NCBI GenBank assembly: GCA_036502005.1
Contig: DASXZH010000094.1
Coordinates: forward strand, 62,001-126,000
Origin: DASXZH01 sp036502005
Lineage (GTDB): Bacteria > Armatimonadota > Fimbriimonadia > Fimbriimonadales > Fimbriimonadaceae
Direction: 5' to 3'
DNA length: 64,000 nt
The notes under the pieces are model-generated. The model was not told the DNA's origin. It made no database searches and saw only the letters and a list, made by a program, of their open reading frames with translations. This document shows, one piece after another, positions 26,314 to 34,421 of this stretch. Position 1 is the first letter of the stretch. Every line of letters begins with the position of its first letter. Made by a program: the position numbers and the translations under genes.

Positions 26314-28632
26314 ATGCTAGGGCTGCTCCTACCGTGCCTTCTCTCACTTGCGACTGCCCAAGCGCATTCCAACGTTCCTCTCTGGACAGGGCTCGGAGTC
26401 GCCGACGACGCCGACACCTATGTCGCATTTCGCGGCAGGTTCTCGGTTCCGGCCGGGGCCTGTTCCATCCGAATGATGGGAGCTTCGGAATATCTTGTGT
26501 GGTTAGATGGAAGGCTGGTGGAAGACGGCCCGGCACGGTTTGCCACTGCCCATCCTGAATCTCAGACTTTAAACTTCACCCTGCAAGCGGGCCTGCACCT
26601 CATCGCTGTGCAAGTCCACAACGAGGGTGTGGCAACCCGCGTTCTACCTCTAATTCGGCCCTTTTTGTGGTCTAAGGTTAGCAGTAACGGGAGTCCAATC
26701 GAGATTAGTTGGAAATGCGAAAGACTCACCGGCTACCAATCGCGAACCCGCCGCATTAGCGATAACCTGGGTTGGATCGACTGGTGCGACACCTCTCAAA
26801 TGCCAGCCGATTGGCAAGGTTCGACTTACGACGACAGCGGCTGGAAAAGTCCAATCTGGGTTGACCCCGGAATTGGACAGATCACCGAAGCCAAAACTCA
26901 CCCAGTGCGGATGAATGAGATCCCGATCCGTCCTATTGCAAGGGGGTCGCTTGCGGAAGGCTTTGGGTATTCACAAGATGATCCAGCAGCCAAGTTTTTT
27001 CTTGCAGAGCTAGCCCCGAAGGATATTCCAGCTCAAGGGGTTTGGCGTCGCTACGATCTTGGCCGTGTGCGTCTGGGACGGCCGGATATCACGCTGGATT
27101 TGCCTAAAGGTGCGGTCGTAGAATACGCGCTGTGCGAGCAGTTGCGTCACGGCCGAGTGCATGCCTGGATCACGCTTTCCGGCTCGCAAAGCTGTAACTT
27201 CGACCACTTTGTAGCTCGCGGCGGAATCCAAGAATTCATGCCGTTCACGCCCAAAGGCGGCCGATTCCTTGAAATACACGTGTACGCGAACGGCCCCGTC
27301 AAGTTCGTCAAAGAAGAGTTTCTTGAGCGGACCTATTACGGTGAACCAGAAGGTTCGTTCACCTGCAGCGATGCCCTGCTTAACCGCATTTGGAAAACCG
27401 GCGTCGACACCATGCGGGCTTGCTCCGAAGACTCGTTCGTCGATTGCCCAACACGAGAACGAGGCGAATGGACCGGCGATGTCGCATCGGTTGCCACCGA
27501 TATCTGCGGAGTTGCCTACTCCGACCTAAGCCTTACCCGGCGAGCATTAGTTCAAGCGGCCCAATCGGCGCGAGCCGACGGCCTTGTGGCAGGACTTGGC
27601 CCCGGCGATGACCTTTATGTTTCGACCTATGCGGCTCAATGGGTCGCCGCGTGTTTTCATTACCATGAGATCACGGGAGATAAGTCTTTGCTTACTGAGC
27701 TCTTGGGGGCGGCCGAAAGGAACATCGCCGTTTATCAATCGAAAATGACAACCCACGGACTACAAGGCGATCTCGGTTGGGAGTTTGTCGATTGGGGCTA
27801 CGTTCCGAACACGGGACCAAGCGACATGGCTCTCAACATCGACTATTACATGGCCCTTCAGGCGATGGCGCGTTGGCATCAAGCTCTGGGCCTCTCCAAT
27901 GCCGAGGTTTTAGCGGATTCGGCCAAACTCGGGGTTGTAATCAAAGATTGGCTGGCAAAACAAATCCAAAGACCCGGCGGATGGGACAACGTTGGTTATC
28001 ACCGAGCTGCGCTTGCTCTGTTAGCGGGGCTGGTTGGCCAAAACGATGAGCGACCCTGCATCCAGGCCATCGAATCCCAACTCCTAACCTGCTTCCCTAA
28101 CGATCCAACCGCCCCTCGCCTTAGCGACCCGCAAGTGGCAAGTGACCGCTTCATGACTCCCTATTTTTGCCATTTTGCCTTTGCCGCGCTGCTAAATCAT
28201 GGGGAGGTCAATTTCGTTCTCGATCAATACCGGAAATGCTGGGGCTGGGCACTTAAAGACGATCAAACCACTTGGCTAGAAGTGTTCGATACGCGCTGGT
28301 CGCACTGCCACGAATGGTCCGGCTGTCCAACTTGGCAGCTTAGTCGTTACGTCCTTGGGCTACGGCCCCGATTCGATGTCGGATTTGGAGTGTACGACGT
28401 CAACATTCAACCTGAAAACTTGACAAAGGCTTCCGGCGATATCCCCCTTGAAAGGGGGGAAACGATTCACGTAGAGTGGACAGCAACCGAAAACGGTATT
28501 CGGCTTGCCGTTACCTCGCCTACTAAGATCAAACTCAGGATTGGAAAGACTGAAGTAGAAGTGCTCGGCAAATATGAGACTTTGATAGCAAGGAAGACGA
28601 ATTGTGCATCTTGCGTCGGTTCTACCTTCTAG
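26314..28632 (+). CDS. GH78 alpha-L-rhamnosidase-like glycoside hydrolase (secreted)
   Basis: A 772-aa protein from ATG 26314, with a signal peptide MLGLLLPCLLSLATAQAHS. An N-terminal carbohydrate-binding-type beta domain (YVAFRGRFSVPAGACSIRM, then EYLVWLDGRLVEDGPARF) is followed by a Bac_rhamnosid beta domain. The (alpha/alpha)6 catalytic domain carries the GH78 signature SFVDCPTRERGEWTGDV at ~374-390, with the general-acid Glu in the RERGEW part. A C-terminal beta domain ends the protein. GH78 enzymes release terminal L-rhamnose. A longer frame reaching back to 26116 is only the antisense of methyltransferase 3. The duplicated first 28 codons at 23910 support ATG 26314 as the natural start. 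A terminator follows. Confidence 0.88.
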   Translation: MLGLLLPCLLSLATAQAHSNVPLWTGLGVADDADTYVAFRGRFSVPAGACSIRMMGASEYLVWLDGRLVEDGPARFATAHPESQTLNFTLQAGLHLIAVQVHNEGVATRVLPLIRPFLWSKVSSNGSPIEISWKCERLTGYQSRTRRISDNLGWIDWCDTSQMPADWQGSTYDDSGWKSPIWVDPGIGQITEAKTHPVRMNEIPIRPIARGSLAEGFGYSQDDPAAKFFLAELAPKDIPAQGVWRRYDLGRVRLGRPDITLDLPKGAVVEYALCEQLRHGRVHAWITLSGSQSCNFDHFVARGGIQEFMPFTPKGGRFLEIHVYANGPVKFVKEEFLERTYYGEPEGSFTCSDALLNRIWKTGVDTMRACSEDSFVDCPTRERGEWTGDVASVATDICGVAYSDLSLTRRALVQAAQSARADGLVAGLGPGDDLYVSTYAAQWVAACFHYHEITGDKSLLTELLGAAERNIAVYQSKMTTHGLQGDLGWEFVDWGYVPNTGPSDMALNIDYYMALQAMARWHQALGLSNAEVLADSAKLGVVIKDWLAKQIQRPGGWDNVGYHRAALALLAGLVGQNDERPCIQAIESQLLTCFPNDPTAPRLSDPQVASDRFMTPYFCHFAFAALLNHGEVNFVLDQYRKCWGWALKDDQTTWLEVFDTRWSHCHEWSGCPTWQLSRYVLGLRPRFDVGFGVYDVNIQPENLTKASGDIPLERGETIHVEWTATENGIRLAVTSPTKIKLRIGKTEVEVLGKYETLIARKTNCASCVGSTF

Positions 28633-28650
28633 GTTCTAGGTTCTCTCCTA

Positions 28651-28673
28651 GGGGCGGGCGCTCTTCCCGCCCC
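28651..28673 (+). terminator. Terminator between GH78 and M56 genes
   Basis: A perfect stem GGGGCGGG / CCCGCCCC with a 7-nt loop, followed by CTTTAT, lies 18 bp after the GH78 stop and just before the stop of the convergent M56 gene. On the other strand no T-run follows the stem, so it serves mainly the GH78 transcript. The 20 bp before it hold TTCTAGGTTC words. Confidence 0.75.
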
Positions 28674-28680
28674 CTTTATC

Positions 28681-30222
28681 TCAGCGGCTGTCGGCTGGCG
28701 GCGCGGACGAAGTACCGCTAAAACCAGGCCCCGGATCTAGATGCGATTCATCCAGAACTTGATGTCGCAATGGTTTTTTGGCCTGGCGGGGGAATTTCTC
28801 CACCAGGTATTTCTTAAGATCTGCCCACGCTTCTTTACTTTGGGCTTTAACGTGCCCATCCAAAAATCCAACGATGCGGCTTCCATCAAACCAAGGTTTT
28901 GAATCGTAAATTAGAACCGTATCTGCCGCGCCACGGATAATAGTCTGATTGGCACCGCCTAGCGCGAAGTTGAAGAGGAACTCGCTGTGGTTAGGGTTAT
29001 GGGTTGACCAAATCTCGTCGAACGATTTCCTTCGCTCCTGAAAAGTGCTGCCAGTCGTTTTCACATAGGGTGCCGTAACCGCCTTAAGGGTGTCCATATC
29101 GGTCGCGTATGGCAATACATCGTCGTAATCGTTCATGTAGAGGATCAGCGCGAGGTCGATGTATTTGGCGTTGTGCAGGGCAACATCATGCTCAATCTTC
29201 ATCTGCTCTGGGGTCATCTGGGCAATTGCTTCGCCCGATATCATTACAGAGACACCAATAGCAAGCACCGCCGCTGCAGGAATGGCCGCCATCCGAAACC
29301 TATTCGACACTACCGAAGCGGTCTTTCGAGAGGCATCAAGAACAAGCGCGACTCGCTTTCCTACCGTGCTTCGAAAATCGACCACTCCAGCCGAAAGAGC
29401 GGCGGCGCTAGGAGTTTGGCCCTGTTGGGCGAGTTCCAAGAGAACCCGAGCGTAAACCGGCCGTTCGCATCCGCTCGATATCACCACTTGGTCGCAGTGT
29501 TCTTCGATGGCTTCATCGAATCTCTTGCACGCCAGCCAAACGAAGGGGTTGAACCAGAGAATCGCACAGGTTATGCGTTGTAGCAGTTTCCAAAAGCAGT
29601 CGTTGTGCTGGAAATGCACCATCTCATGGGCCAATACGGGCTCCAGCTTCGCATCCTTGAGAAGAGTCTCGGAGATGTAGATGGAGGGCCTTAGAACCCC
29701 CGCCAAACAAGGCGATTCGATGGAAGGATGAACAAGGAGGCTTGGCGTTCCGCCCTTGGTCGAGAGCCTCGCTAAGATGAGTGTGGCAGTTGAATCGGTG
29801 AGGAGCTTCGCTTGCCGCCTTAGCTGCGAAAGGCTGAATTGAGAGGCGAGGACTCTTAGCAGAAGTAAGCAGATGCCCACAAACCATACGACTATAACGA
29901 TCTCGGGCGTATCACAGTCAGGCATGGCACTTTCCGAGACAGTTGCCGCTAAGTGAGTGGCGTTGCTAACATGCTTAGCTGGCGTCTGCGTGGGCTCGGC
30001 GGCCGATCGAACGGCCACAGCCGGAGCTGAAATATGCAAAGCGTGGGAGTTGGCAGGAATGGTCGTAAAGCTGCAGATCGTAGCCAGAAGCAACGCAACC
30101 AGCGTGGCCTTGTACGTTAGGGACACATAAGCCGGGCCCCTCTGGGCCAAAAACTGCGCGGCAGCTAAACCGGCAAGAGCAACGATAATGGACCGTAAAA
30201 CGAACGCGATGATAACTGTCAT
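28681..30222 (-). CDS. M56 (BlaR1/MecR1-like) peptidase fused to a pseudopilin-like domain
   Basis: A 513-aa protein. Membrane segments lie at ~1-25, 35-55 and 105-125; the zinc peptidase site is PVLAHEMVHFQHNDCF (~196-211), with EAIEEHCDQVV downstream, and a fourth membrane segment lies near 310-330. M56 peptidases of this kind cut the paired BlaI repressor after sensing a signal outside. Instead of a penicillin-binding domain, residues ~340-470 read YIDLALILYMNDYDDVLPYA, then FLFNFALGGANQTI and IVGFLDGHVKAQS. This resembles the C-terminal half of type II pseudopilin/H-X9-DG proteins. The fusion is seen; its sensor role is inference. The gene overlaps the repressor gene by 4 bp (ATGA). Confidence 0.82.
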   Translation of the reverse strand: MTVIIAFVLRSIIVALAGLAAAQFLAQRGPAYVSLTYKATLVALLLATICSFTTIPANSHALHISAPAVAVRSAAEPTQTPAKHVSNATHLAATVSESAMPDCDTPEIVIVVWFVGICLLLLRVLASQFSLSQLRRQAKLLTDSTATLILARLSTKGGTPSLLVHPSIESPCLAGVLRPSIYISETLLKDAKLEPVLAHEMVHFQHNDCFWKLLQRITCAILWFNPFVWLACKRFDEAIEEHCDQVVISSGCERPVYARVLLELAQQGQTPSAAALSAGVVDFRSTVGKRVALVLDASRKTASVVSNRFRMAAIPAAAVLAIGVSVMISGEAIAQMTPEQMKIEHDVALHNAKYIDLALILYMNDYDDVLPYATDMDTLKAVTAPYVKTTGSTFQERRKSFDEIWSTHNPNHSEFLFNFALGGANQTIIRGAADTVLIYDSKPWFDGSRIVGFLDGHVKAQSKEAWADLKKYLVEKFPRQAKKPLRHQVLDESHLDPGPGFSGTSSAPPADSR

Positions 30223-30605
30223 CGTGATCCCTCCTTCTTTTCTTGAGCTTCGATGAGCTTCTTTAGTTCGTCAAGTTCTTCCTGCGAAATGCGCTCGTTC
30301 TTAAGAAATTGAGCGACAAAGCCGACCACGGACCCTCCGTAGAACCGGTTCAGAACTCTATCCATGGAGTTCTCTACAGACTGGTTTGGCTCAATCGCCG
30401 GTTCAAAATAGAACGTGCGGCCTTTGGCCACATGCCTGACCACTTGCTTGCGTTCTAACTGCCGTAGCAGCGTCTGCACCGTGCTGAGCGATACCGGCTC
30501 ATGCTCTGAAAGAGCATCGGTTATATCCTTGGCGGTGGCTTCCTTCTTTTCCCACAGCACAGACATGATCTGCGCTTGGACGGATCCCAACTTGATTTGC
30601 TTCAT
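30219..30605 (-). CDS. BlaI/MecI/CopY-family repressor
   Basis: A 128-aa winged-helix protein: LGSVQAQIMSVLWEKKEATA (helix 1), KDITDALSEHEPVSLSTVQT / LLRQLERKQVVRHVAKGRTF (recognition helix and wing). A C-terminal dimerisation helix contains VLNRFYGGSVVGFVAQFLKN and ends in a charged coiled region. It pairs with the M56 gene, with which it overlaps by 4 bp. Family knowledge: the repressor binds palindromes upstream and is inactivated by the partner peptidase. A 10-bp inverted repeat sits directly before its start, which fits autoregulation. No beta-lactamase gene is adjacent, so the controlled output is unknown. Confidence 0.9.
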   Translation of the reverse strand: MKQIKLGSVQAQIMSVLWEKKEATAKDITDALSEHEPVSLSTVQTLLRQLERKQVVRHVAKGRTFYFEPAIEPNQSVENSMDRVLNRFYGGSVVGFVAQFLKNERISQEELDELKKLIEAQEKKEGSR

Positions 30606-30606
30606 A

Positions 30607-30638
30607 AGTTTTACTCGATAGATTTACTGAGTAAAACT
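30607..30638 (-). promoter_or_regulatory. Inverted-repeat operator before the BlaI gene
   Basis: Perfect 10-bp arms AGTTTTACTC (30607-30616) and GAGTAAAACT (30629-30638) are separated by 12 bp. The inner part also reads TTTACTGAGTAAA, a 6+1+6 palindrome. Its position immediately before the repressor ATG (30605) and its TACT-rich core suit a BlaI-type operator. Confidence 0.65.
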
Positions 30639-30679
30639 ACTATATCACGGAATTGGTGAAAGTGGCACAAAAAAAGTAA

Positions 30680-30893
30680 AAGATTAAGAGAAGAACTTAG
30701 AACTTAGAACTTAGACAGACCGACAGAAAAACTGCCGCCAAGAAGAGCCGGCCTAGTTGCTCGTCTAAGTTCCCTCCTAAGTTCTAAGTTCTGGTCTCGG
30801 TTCCAACCCTACGTTCTAACTTCGACTTTCCAAGGTCTCCGGTTCTACGTTCCAGGTTCTCCGTTCTAAGTTCTTCTTCACGCGCCGAAGGCC
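30680..30893. repeat. Word repeats of the AGAACTTAG / CTAAGTTCT family
   Basis: Non-coding DNA between tpiA and the BlaI operator, made of GAACTTAGAACTTAGAACTT (from 30687) and its complement words CTAAGTTCTAAGTTCTGG (30777-30794), plus ACGTTCTAAC and AGGTTCTCCGTTCTAAG. The words appear first on one strand and then on the other, so the region could fold on itself. No gene. Confidence 0.6.
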
Positions 30894-31685
30894 CTAAGCA
30901 CTCATAACGATCCGGCTGAATTCCATCGGATCGAGGCTTGCGCCGCCGACGAGTCCGCCATCGATATTCGGCTGCTTAAACAGCTCGCCAGAATTCGAAG
31001 ACTTCACGCTGCCGCCATATAGAATCCTAATCTCAGGCGCGACGTCTTCGTTCAAAATCTTCCCCACCATCTTCCGAATCTCGCCGCAAATGCGGTCAGC
31101 TTCAGGGGTTTCGCAGGTCTTGCCGGTGCCAATGGCCCAAACGGGCTCATAGGCGATGCAGAAAAAGTAAAGTTCGGCCGGCTCGATGCCATCCAAGGCG
31201 CCTGCAAGCTGCTTCTCGATCACGGATTCCGTCTGCCCCGCTTCCCTTTCCGCTTCCGTCTCGCCTACGCAAAGGATCGGGGTAATCGATTGAAAGAGAA
31301 GCGACTTGATTTTCAAGTTAACGGTTTCATCGGTCTCCGCAAAATAACCAACCGTAGATTCCGGAATCTCAAGCTTGCCAAATCGGCCGCGGGTTTCGGA
31401 GTGGCCAACAATGCAGTAGCTGACGCCGCACTCGGTGAGCATTGGGGCGCTCACGCGGCCCGTAAAAGCTCCCGAATCCTTCCAAAAAACGTCCTGAGCT
31501 CCAACCTTTACGTGCGTATTCTTAACGAACTCGCGAACCTTGCCAATGCTCATGTAGGGTGGGCACACCACCACGTCCACGTTGGTCCGGGCATCAACAT
31601 GCTTCAAAAAGGTCTGAACCGCTGCAGATGCCTCCGCATTAGTCATATTCATTTTCCAATTACCGACAACTAGTTTTGTTTGCAT
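30894..31685 (-). CDS. tpiA: Triosephosphate isomerase
   Basis: A 263-aa TIM barrel that interconverts dihydroxyacetone phosphate and glyceraldehyde 3-phosphate in glycolysis. Seen: VVGNWKMNMTNAEA with the active-site Asn/Lys near residues 8 and 10, the electrophile His in YCIVGHSETRGRFG, the catalytic base Glu in IAYEPVWAIGTGKT, and the phosphate-binding ILYGGSVKSSNS / GLVGGASLDP. It is ~12 residues longer than the common bacterial enzyme because of an insert after GRFG (KLEIPESTVGYF). Forms with GHSETRGRFG and such an insert are known in some deep-branching phyla. It lies 3 bp after the OsmC gene, so the two form an operon. pgk and gap are not nearby. Confidence 0.96.
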   Translation of the reverse strand: MQTKLVVGNWKMNMTNAEASAAVQTFLKHVDARTNVDVVVCPPYMSIGKVREFVKNTHVKVGAQDVFWKDSGAFTGRVSAPMLTECGVSYCIVGHSETRGRFGKLEIPESTVGYFAETDETVNLKIKSLLFQSITPILCVGETEAEREAGQTESVIEKQLAGALDGIEPAELYFFCIAYEPVWAIGTGKTCETPEADRICGEIRKMVGKILNEDVAPEIRILYGGSVKSSNSGELFKQPNIDGGLVGGASLDPMEFSRIVMSA

Positions 31686-31688
31686 GCT

Positions 31689-32141
31689 TTACGTTCGGAC
31701 GATGTTCGGCTCCACGGTTATCTTTACCTTATCCCGCACCGCATTCGTAATAATGCAATAAAGATCGGCTTTATGGGCCATATCTTCGGCCATTTTTGCC
31801 TGATCATCAGTCGCGCCGGGCTCAAGGGTGATGGTGGGCTTAATCATTACCGCCGTATACGTGAACTGCGCACCGTTCTGTTCCACCTCACCGGTTGCCT
31901 CGGTTGCAATCGCCGTGACCGGGATCTTACGATTTTGGGCGATGATGCCGAAGGTCATCGTGTAACAAGCGGCGATCGAACTTGCCAAGAGTTCCTCAGG
32001 ATTGGTGCCCCCGCCCGCGCCCTGAAACTCCGCTGGAACGGCGATACTGTTGCTCGCGCCGCTATGGCCGGCGGTTACCGTGCCGCTCCCTTCTCGGCCG
32101 CCGTGCCATTCAACTTTGACTGGATATTCGTGAACTGCCAT
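31689..32141 (-). CDS. OsmC/Ohr-family peroxiredoxin
   Basis: A 150-aa protein from ATG 32141 (MAVHEYPVKVEWHGGREGSG). The family core is present: GGGTNPEELLASSIAACYTM with the first catalytic Cys, and MAHKADLYCIITNAVRD with the second Cys. OsmC/Ohr proteins reduce organic hydroperoxides with this Cys pair. The substitution AADLYCIITNA fits the OsmC branch. Seven codons of upstream in-frame sequence (MPGRLRV) were left out because the conserved start is MAVHEY. It is followed by tpiA after 3 bp. A strong minus-strand terminator lies only ~30 bp upstream of its start, which is unusual. Confidence 0.88.
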   Translation of the reverse strand: MAVHEYPVKVEWHGGREGSGTVTAGHSGASNSIAVPAEFQGAGGGTNPEELLASSIAACYTMTFGIIAQNRKIPVTAIATEATGEVEQNGAQFTYTAVMIKPTITLEPGATDDQAKMAEDMAHKADLYCIITNAVRDKVKITVEPNIVRT

Positions 32142-32160
32142 CACCCGAAGTCTACCGGGC

Positions 32161-32196
32161 AAAAGAAAAGCCCCGCCTTAGGAAGATAGGCGGGGC
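32161..32196 (-). terminator. Strong intrinsic terminator or attenuator before the OsmC gene
   Basis: On the minus strand, GCCCCGCCT (32196-32188) and AGGCGGGGC (32178-32170) form a 9-bp perfect stem with a 9-nt loop, followed by TTTTCTTTT. It lies 20-55 bp before the OsmC ATG, on the same strand, and no minus-strand gene lies upstream. It either ends a short leader or sRNA, or acts as an attenuator of the osmC-tpiA operon. Confidence 0.75.
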
Positions 32197-32654
32197 GATC
32201 CGGAGATTAGGAGTTGCGATTGAATGTCCTTTTCCAGGCCGTCCTCTGGTTTAGGGTTTGATAGGTATGTAGCAAGAAGCGTGCCAATATCGGAAAGGGG
32301 GATAGAGGATAGGGGTTAGCGGATAGTCGAAAGTCGAAAGGTCGAAGGACAGAAGGGGGGATAGGCCAAAGCGGGAGCGGGTAGTAGATGCTCGAATACG
32401 GGCGGATCCGCTGTGGGAAAAGCTCTCAAGTTGTTTTTAAGGGGATTCTCCATCCGCCATCCGCCATCCATCCGGCTTTCTACTTTCGACTTTCGACCTT
32501 TCGACATCCCGAGCTATCCCGACATCCGCCTTCCGCTGTCTGCCTTCCGGTCTTCGACTTTCGACTATCCCACTATCCCCTATCTGCCCATCCAGCCTTC
32601 GACTTTCGACATTCGACCTTCGACTCCCAAGCCCTTATCGACTAAACTCTCCAC
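32197..32654. other. Non-coding stretch with several word repeats
   Basis: About 460 bp without a gene. It contains GGATAGAGGATAGGGG-type words (32300-32320), CATCCGCCATCCGCCATCC (32450-32468), repeated TTTCGACTTTCGACCTTTCG (32484-32503) and ACTTTCGACATTCGACCTTC (32600-32619). Frames open here are repeat translations. A short leader RNA ending at the 32161-32196 terminator could start in the first 150 bp, but no clear promoter was fixed. Confidence 0.5.
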
Positions 32655-33392
32655 GTGGCATGGCTGAACCTCCTCCTTCTCTTCGGCCTCACACAGACTG
32701 CGCAGGCTCCGCCGATTTTGGCGGAAGTTGATGTTCCTAGCTCGATTCCCCTAACCCATCAGGGCTTTGAGCAATATGGTTTTTCAAGCGGCCCGGACGA
32801 CCTCACCCCGCCGTATTCCTCGGCTCAAATCAGGCAGTTTCGGGACCAAGTTATTTCCTATGCCTCGACCGTCGAGGCTGCCTATCCGCTCGTGTTGAAG
32901 GTTTTACAGCCTACGCACCCGGTTGGCGGGCCGATTACGATCCTGATTTCCTACCGATTTCAGCAAGCTGCGGCCCAAACCGATGGGAGCCGCATCCGCG
33001 TGAACGCGGCTTACGCGGAGGATAATCCACGCGATATGGGGATCATCGTTCACGAGCTGGTGCACGTGGTCCAAGGCTACCGGGCGGATGACCCGAAATG
33101 GCTTGTGGAAGGCATGGCAGACTACGTGCGTTACTACTTTTACGAGCCCGGCTCCAGCCGATTAATCTTGCGCGCTTCTACCGCCAACTATGATGAGGGC
33201 TATGAGGCAACCGCAGGCTTTCTGGATTGGGTGGTTCGCAACTACGATAAGGATCTTATCAAGGATTTGAATCAGCAGTTATATGAAGGCATCTATTCCG
33301 ACGATTCTTGGTTGAAGCTAACCGGGCACTCTTTGACGCAATTGAACCTAGAATGGAAGTCAACGCTTCAACATTCATTATTTTCATACTGA
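32655..33392 (+). CDS. Secreted BSP-type (basic secretory protein) metallopeptidase
   Basis: A 245-aa protein with a signal peptide (MAWLNLLLLFGLTQTAQAPP) and the zinc motif IVHELVHVVQGYRADDPKWL (HExxH at ~133) with the downstream LVEGMADYVRYYFYEPGSS. Then follows GYEATAGFLDWVVRNYDKDL, diagnostic of the plant-type basic secretory protein family, which also occurs in bacteria. Members are thought to be secreted peptidases linked to defence in plants; the bacterial role is unknown. The frame extends to 33392, and the next gene begins 25 bp later on the same strand. Confidence 0.85.
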   Translation: MAWLNLLLLFGLTQTAQAPPILAEVDVPSSIPLTHQGFEQYGFSSGPDDLTPPYSSAQIRQFRDQVISYASTVEAAYPLVLKVLQPTHPVGGPITILISYRFQQAAAQTDGSRIRVNAAYAEDNPRDMGIIVHELVHVVQGYRADDPKWLVEGMADYVRYYFYEPGSSRLILRASTANYDEGYEATAGFLDWVVRNYDKDLIKDLNQQLYEGIYSDDSWLKLTGHSLTQLNLEWKSTLQHSLFSY

Positions 33393-33416
33393 TCTGGGTA
33401 ATCTGCGGTTATCGCA

Positions 33417-33920
33417 ATGAAAACCTCTAGCGCTACGACCAGAGACGCACCGTTGAAAGAATCGCTGGCTCATTTTTGGTCCATTAAGGCCCTCCCCGGG
33501 TGGGTTCTAATGCTCCTTATGTCTTGGCTGCTCATGCCCGCTTCCCTCTATGTCTTTATCTGGTTATGCCAATGGGAGGTGGGCTATTTGAGTTGCTGGT
33601 TCATCGGTGCTGTTTCGGTGTTTATTCTGTGGATCAAGATTCGTTCTTTTAGAAGACTGGTAGCGAGGTATCGCATTATTCGTAAGCGCATGGAGGCGAG
33701 AACTGCTCGCCTTCGCCATCGCATACCAAGCTCGAGGGCAAACCTTCAACGCTTTTATTGGACGTTGTTATGTTTTGGATGCGGCATCATTTTGATGACC
33801 GCAATTGGGGCAATTAATATCAAAGCTGCCTTTCCAGTGTCTTCGAAGGCTTGGACTAGGAGCGCGCTGCCAGCCGCGCGGGCCATGCTAATAAGGCACC
33901 TTTATTTCAAATCCAATTGA
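33417..33920 (+). CDS. Hypothetical membrane protein
   Basis: A 167-aa protein with three hydrophobic segments (WVLMLLMSWLLMPASLYVFI, SCWFIGAVSVFILWI, WTLLCFGCGIILMTAIGAI) separated by a basic loop (RRLVARYRIIRKRMEARTAR). The last ~25 residues (AWTRSALPAARAML) run into GC-rich DNA that resembles the AGCTTG repeat that follows, so the original C-terminus may have been altered by repeat insertion. No family recognised. It probably forms an operon with the BSP peptidase (25-bp gap). Confidence 0.5.
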   Translation: MKTSSATTRDAPLKESLAHFWSIKALPGWVLMLLMSWLLMPASLYVFIWLCQWEVGYLSCWFIGAVSVFILWIKIRSFRRLVARYRIIRKRMEARTARLRHRIPSSRANLQRFYWTLLCFGCGIILMTAIGAINIKAAFPVSSKAWTRSALPAARAMLIRHLYFKSN

Positions 33921-33961
33921 CCCGGCCCCGTTTAATCAGGAGCAATGATCCTTTCGAAGTC

Positions 33962-34090
33962 GGTCGCGAAGCTCTGGAGTGCGGGAGCTTGATCCCGCTA
34001 AAATCAGGCAGCTTGCTGCCGCGTGTAAGTGCTACTTGGCCGGAAGCAAGCTTCCTATTTGGAGCGGGAGCAAGCTCCTTGCAATCATTG
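33962..34090. repeat. AGCTTG-family repeat (MITE-like)
   Basis: Begins GGTCGCGAAGCTCTGGAGTG and contains a series of short palindromes built on AGCTTG/CAAGCT: GGGAGCTTGATCCC, GGCAGCTTGCTGCC, GGAAGCAAGCTTCC, GGGAGCAAGCTCC. The same series occurs at 36811-36951 and 39361-39515, and fragments occur at 5318 and 53235. The right end is less clear here than in the other copies. Confidence 0.65.
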
Positions 34091-34111
34091 CGGTTCGCGC
34101 AACCATAACAA

Positions 34112-34390
34112 TCAAGACTTGTTCTTCCTCGAATGAAGAGTTAGGAACATGCTGTTTGCTAGCAACAGCCCCCAAGCAGTGAAGCCGGTAATGACTCGAC
34201 CAAAGTATAAGGCGAAAATGAGGATAAGACCTGAGACACATAGTCACATAGAGAGCGTCATCGGATGAAGGCCCCTTCTTCGGCGGCGTCCCACCTCCGC
34301 ATATAAAAGGAGAACGTGAGCCATCAACAAGCCTCCGAGGATGACTCTGGCCGTTTCAGTTTGCGGTGAGGGCCAACTTAGGGCGATCAT
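34112..34390 (-). pseudogene. Small membrane protein gene broken by an in-frame TGA
   Basis: From ATG 34390 (MIALSWPSPQTETARVILGG) the frame runs 48 codons to a TGA at 34244-34246. It then continues in the same frame for 43 more codons to a TGA at 34112. Both parts are hydrophobic: VILGGLLMAHVLLLYAEV before, and LCVSGLILIFALYF and VITGFTAWGLLLANSMFL after the stop, with a basic loop GRRRRRG. Continuity of the membrane pattern across the stop points to one ~91-residue, three-helix protein inactivated by a nonsense change (TGA for an original sense codon). It lies 32 bp after adenosine deaminase on the same strand. Confidence 0.5.
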
Positions 34391-34421
34391 TTCGAATAAA
34401 CCTCGTCACCCTTCTTAAAAG

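Noticed and set aside
32650..32668. CCACGTGG as a parS site
   Set aside because: Only the central CACGTG core fits; the flanking bases do not match the 16-bp parS palindrome.
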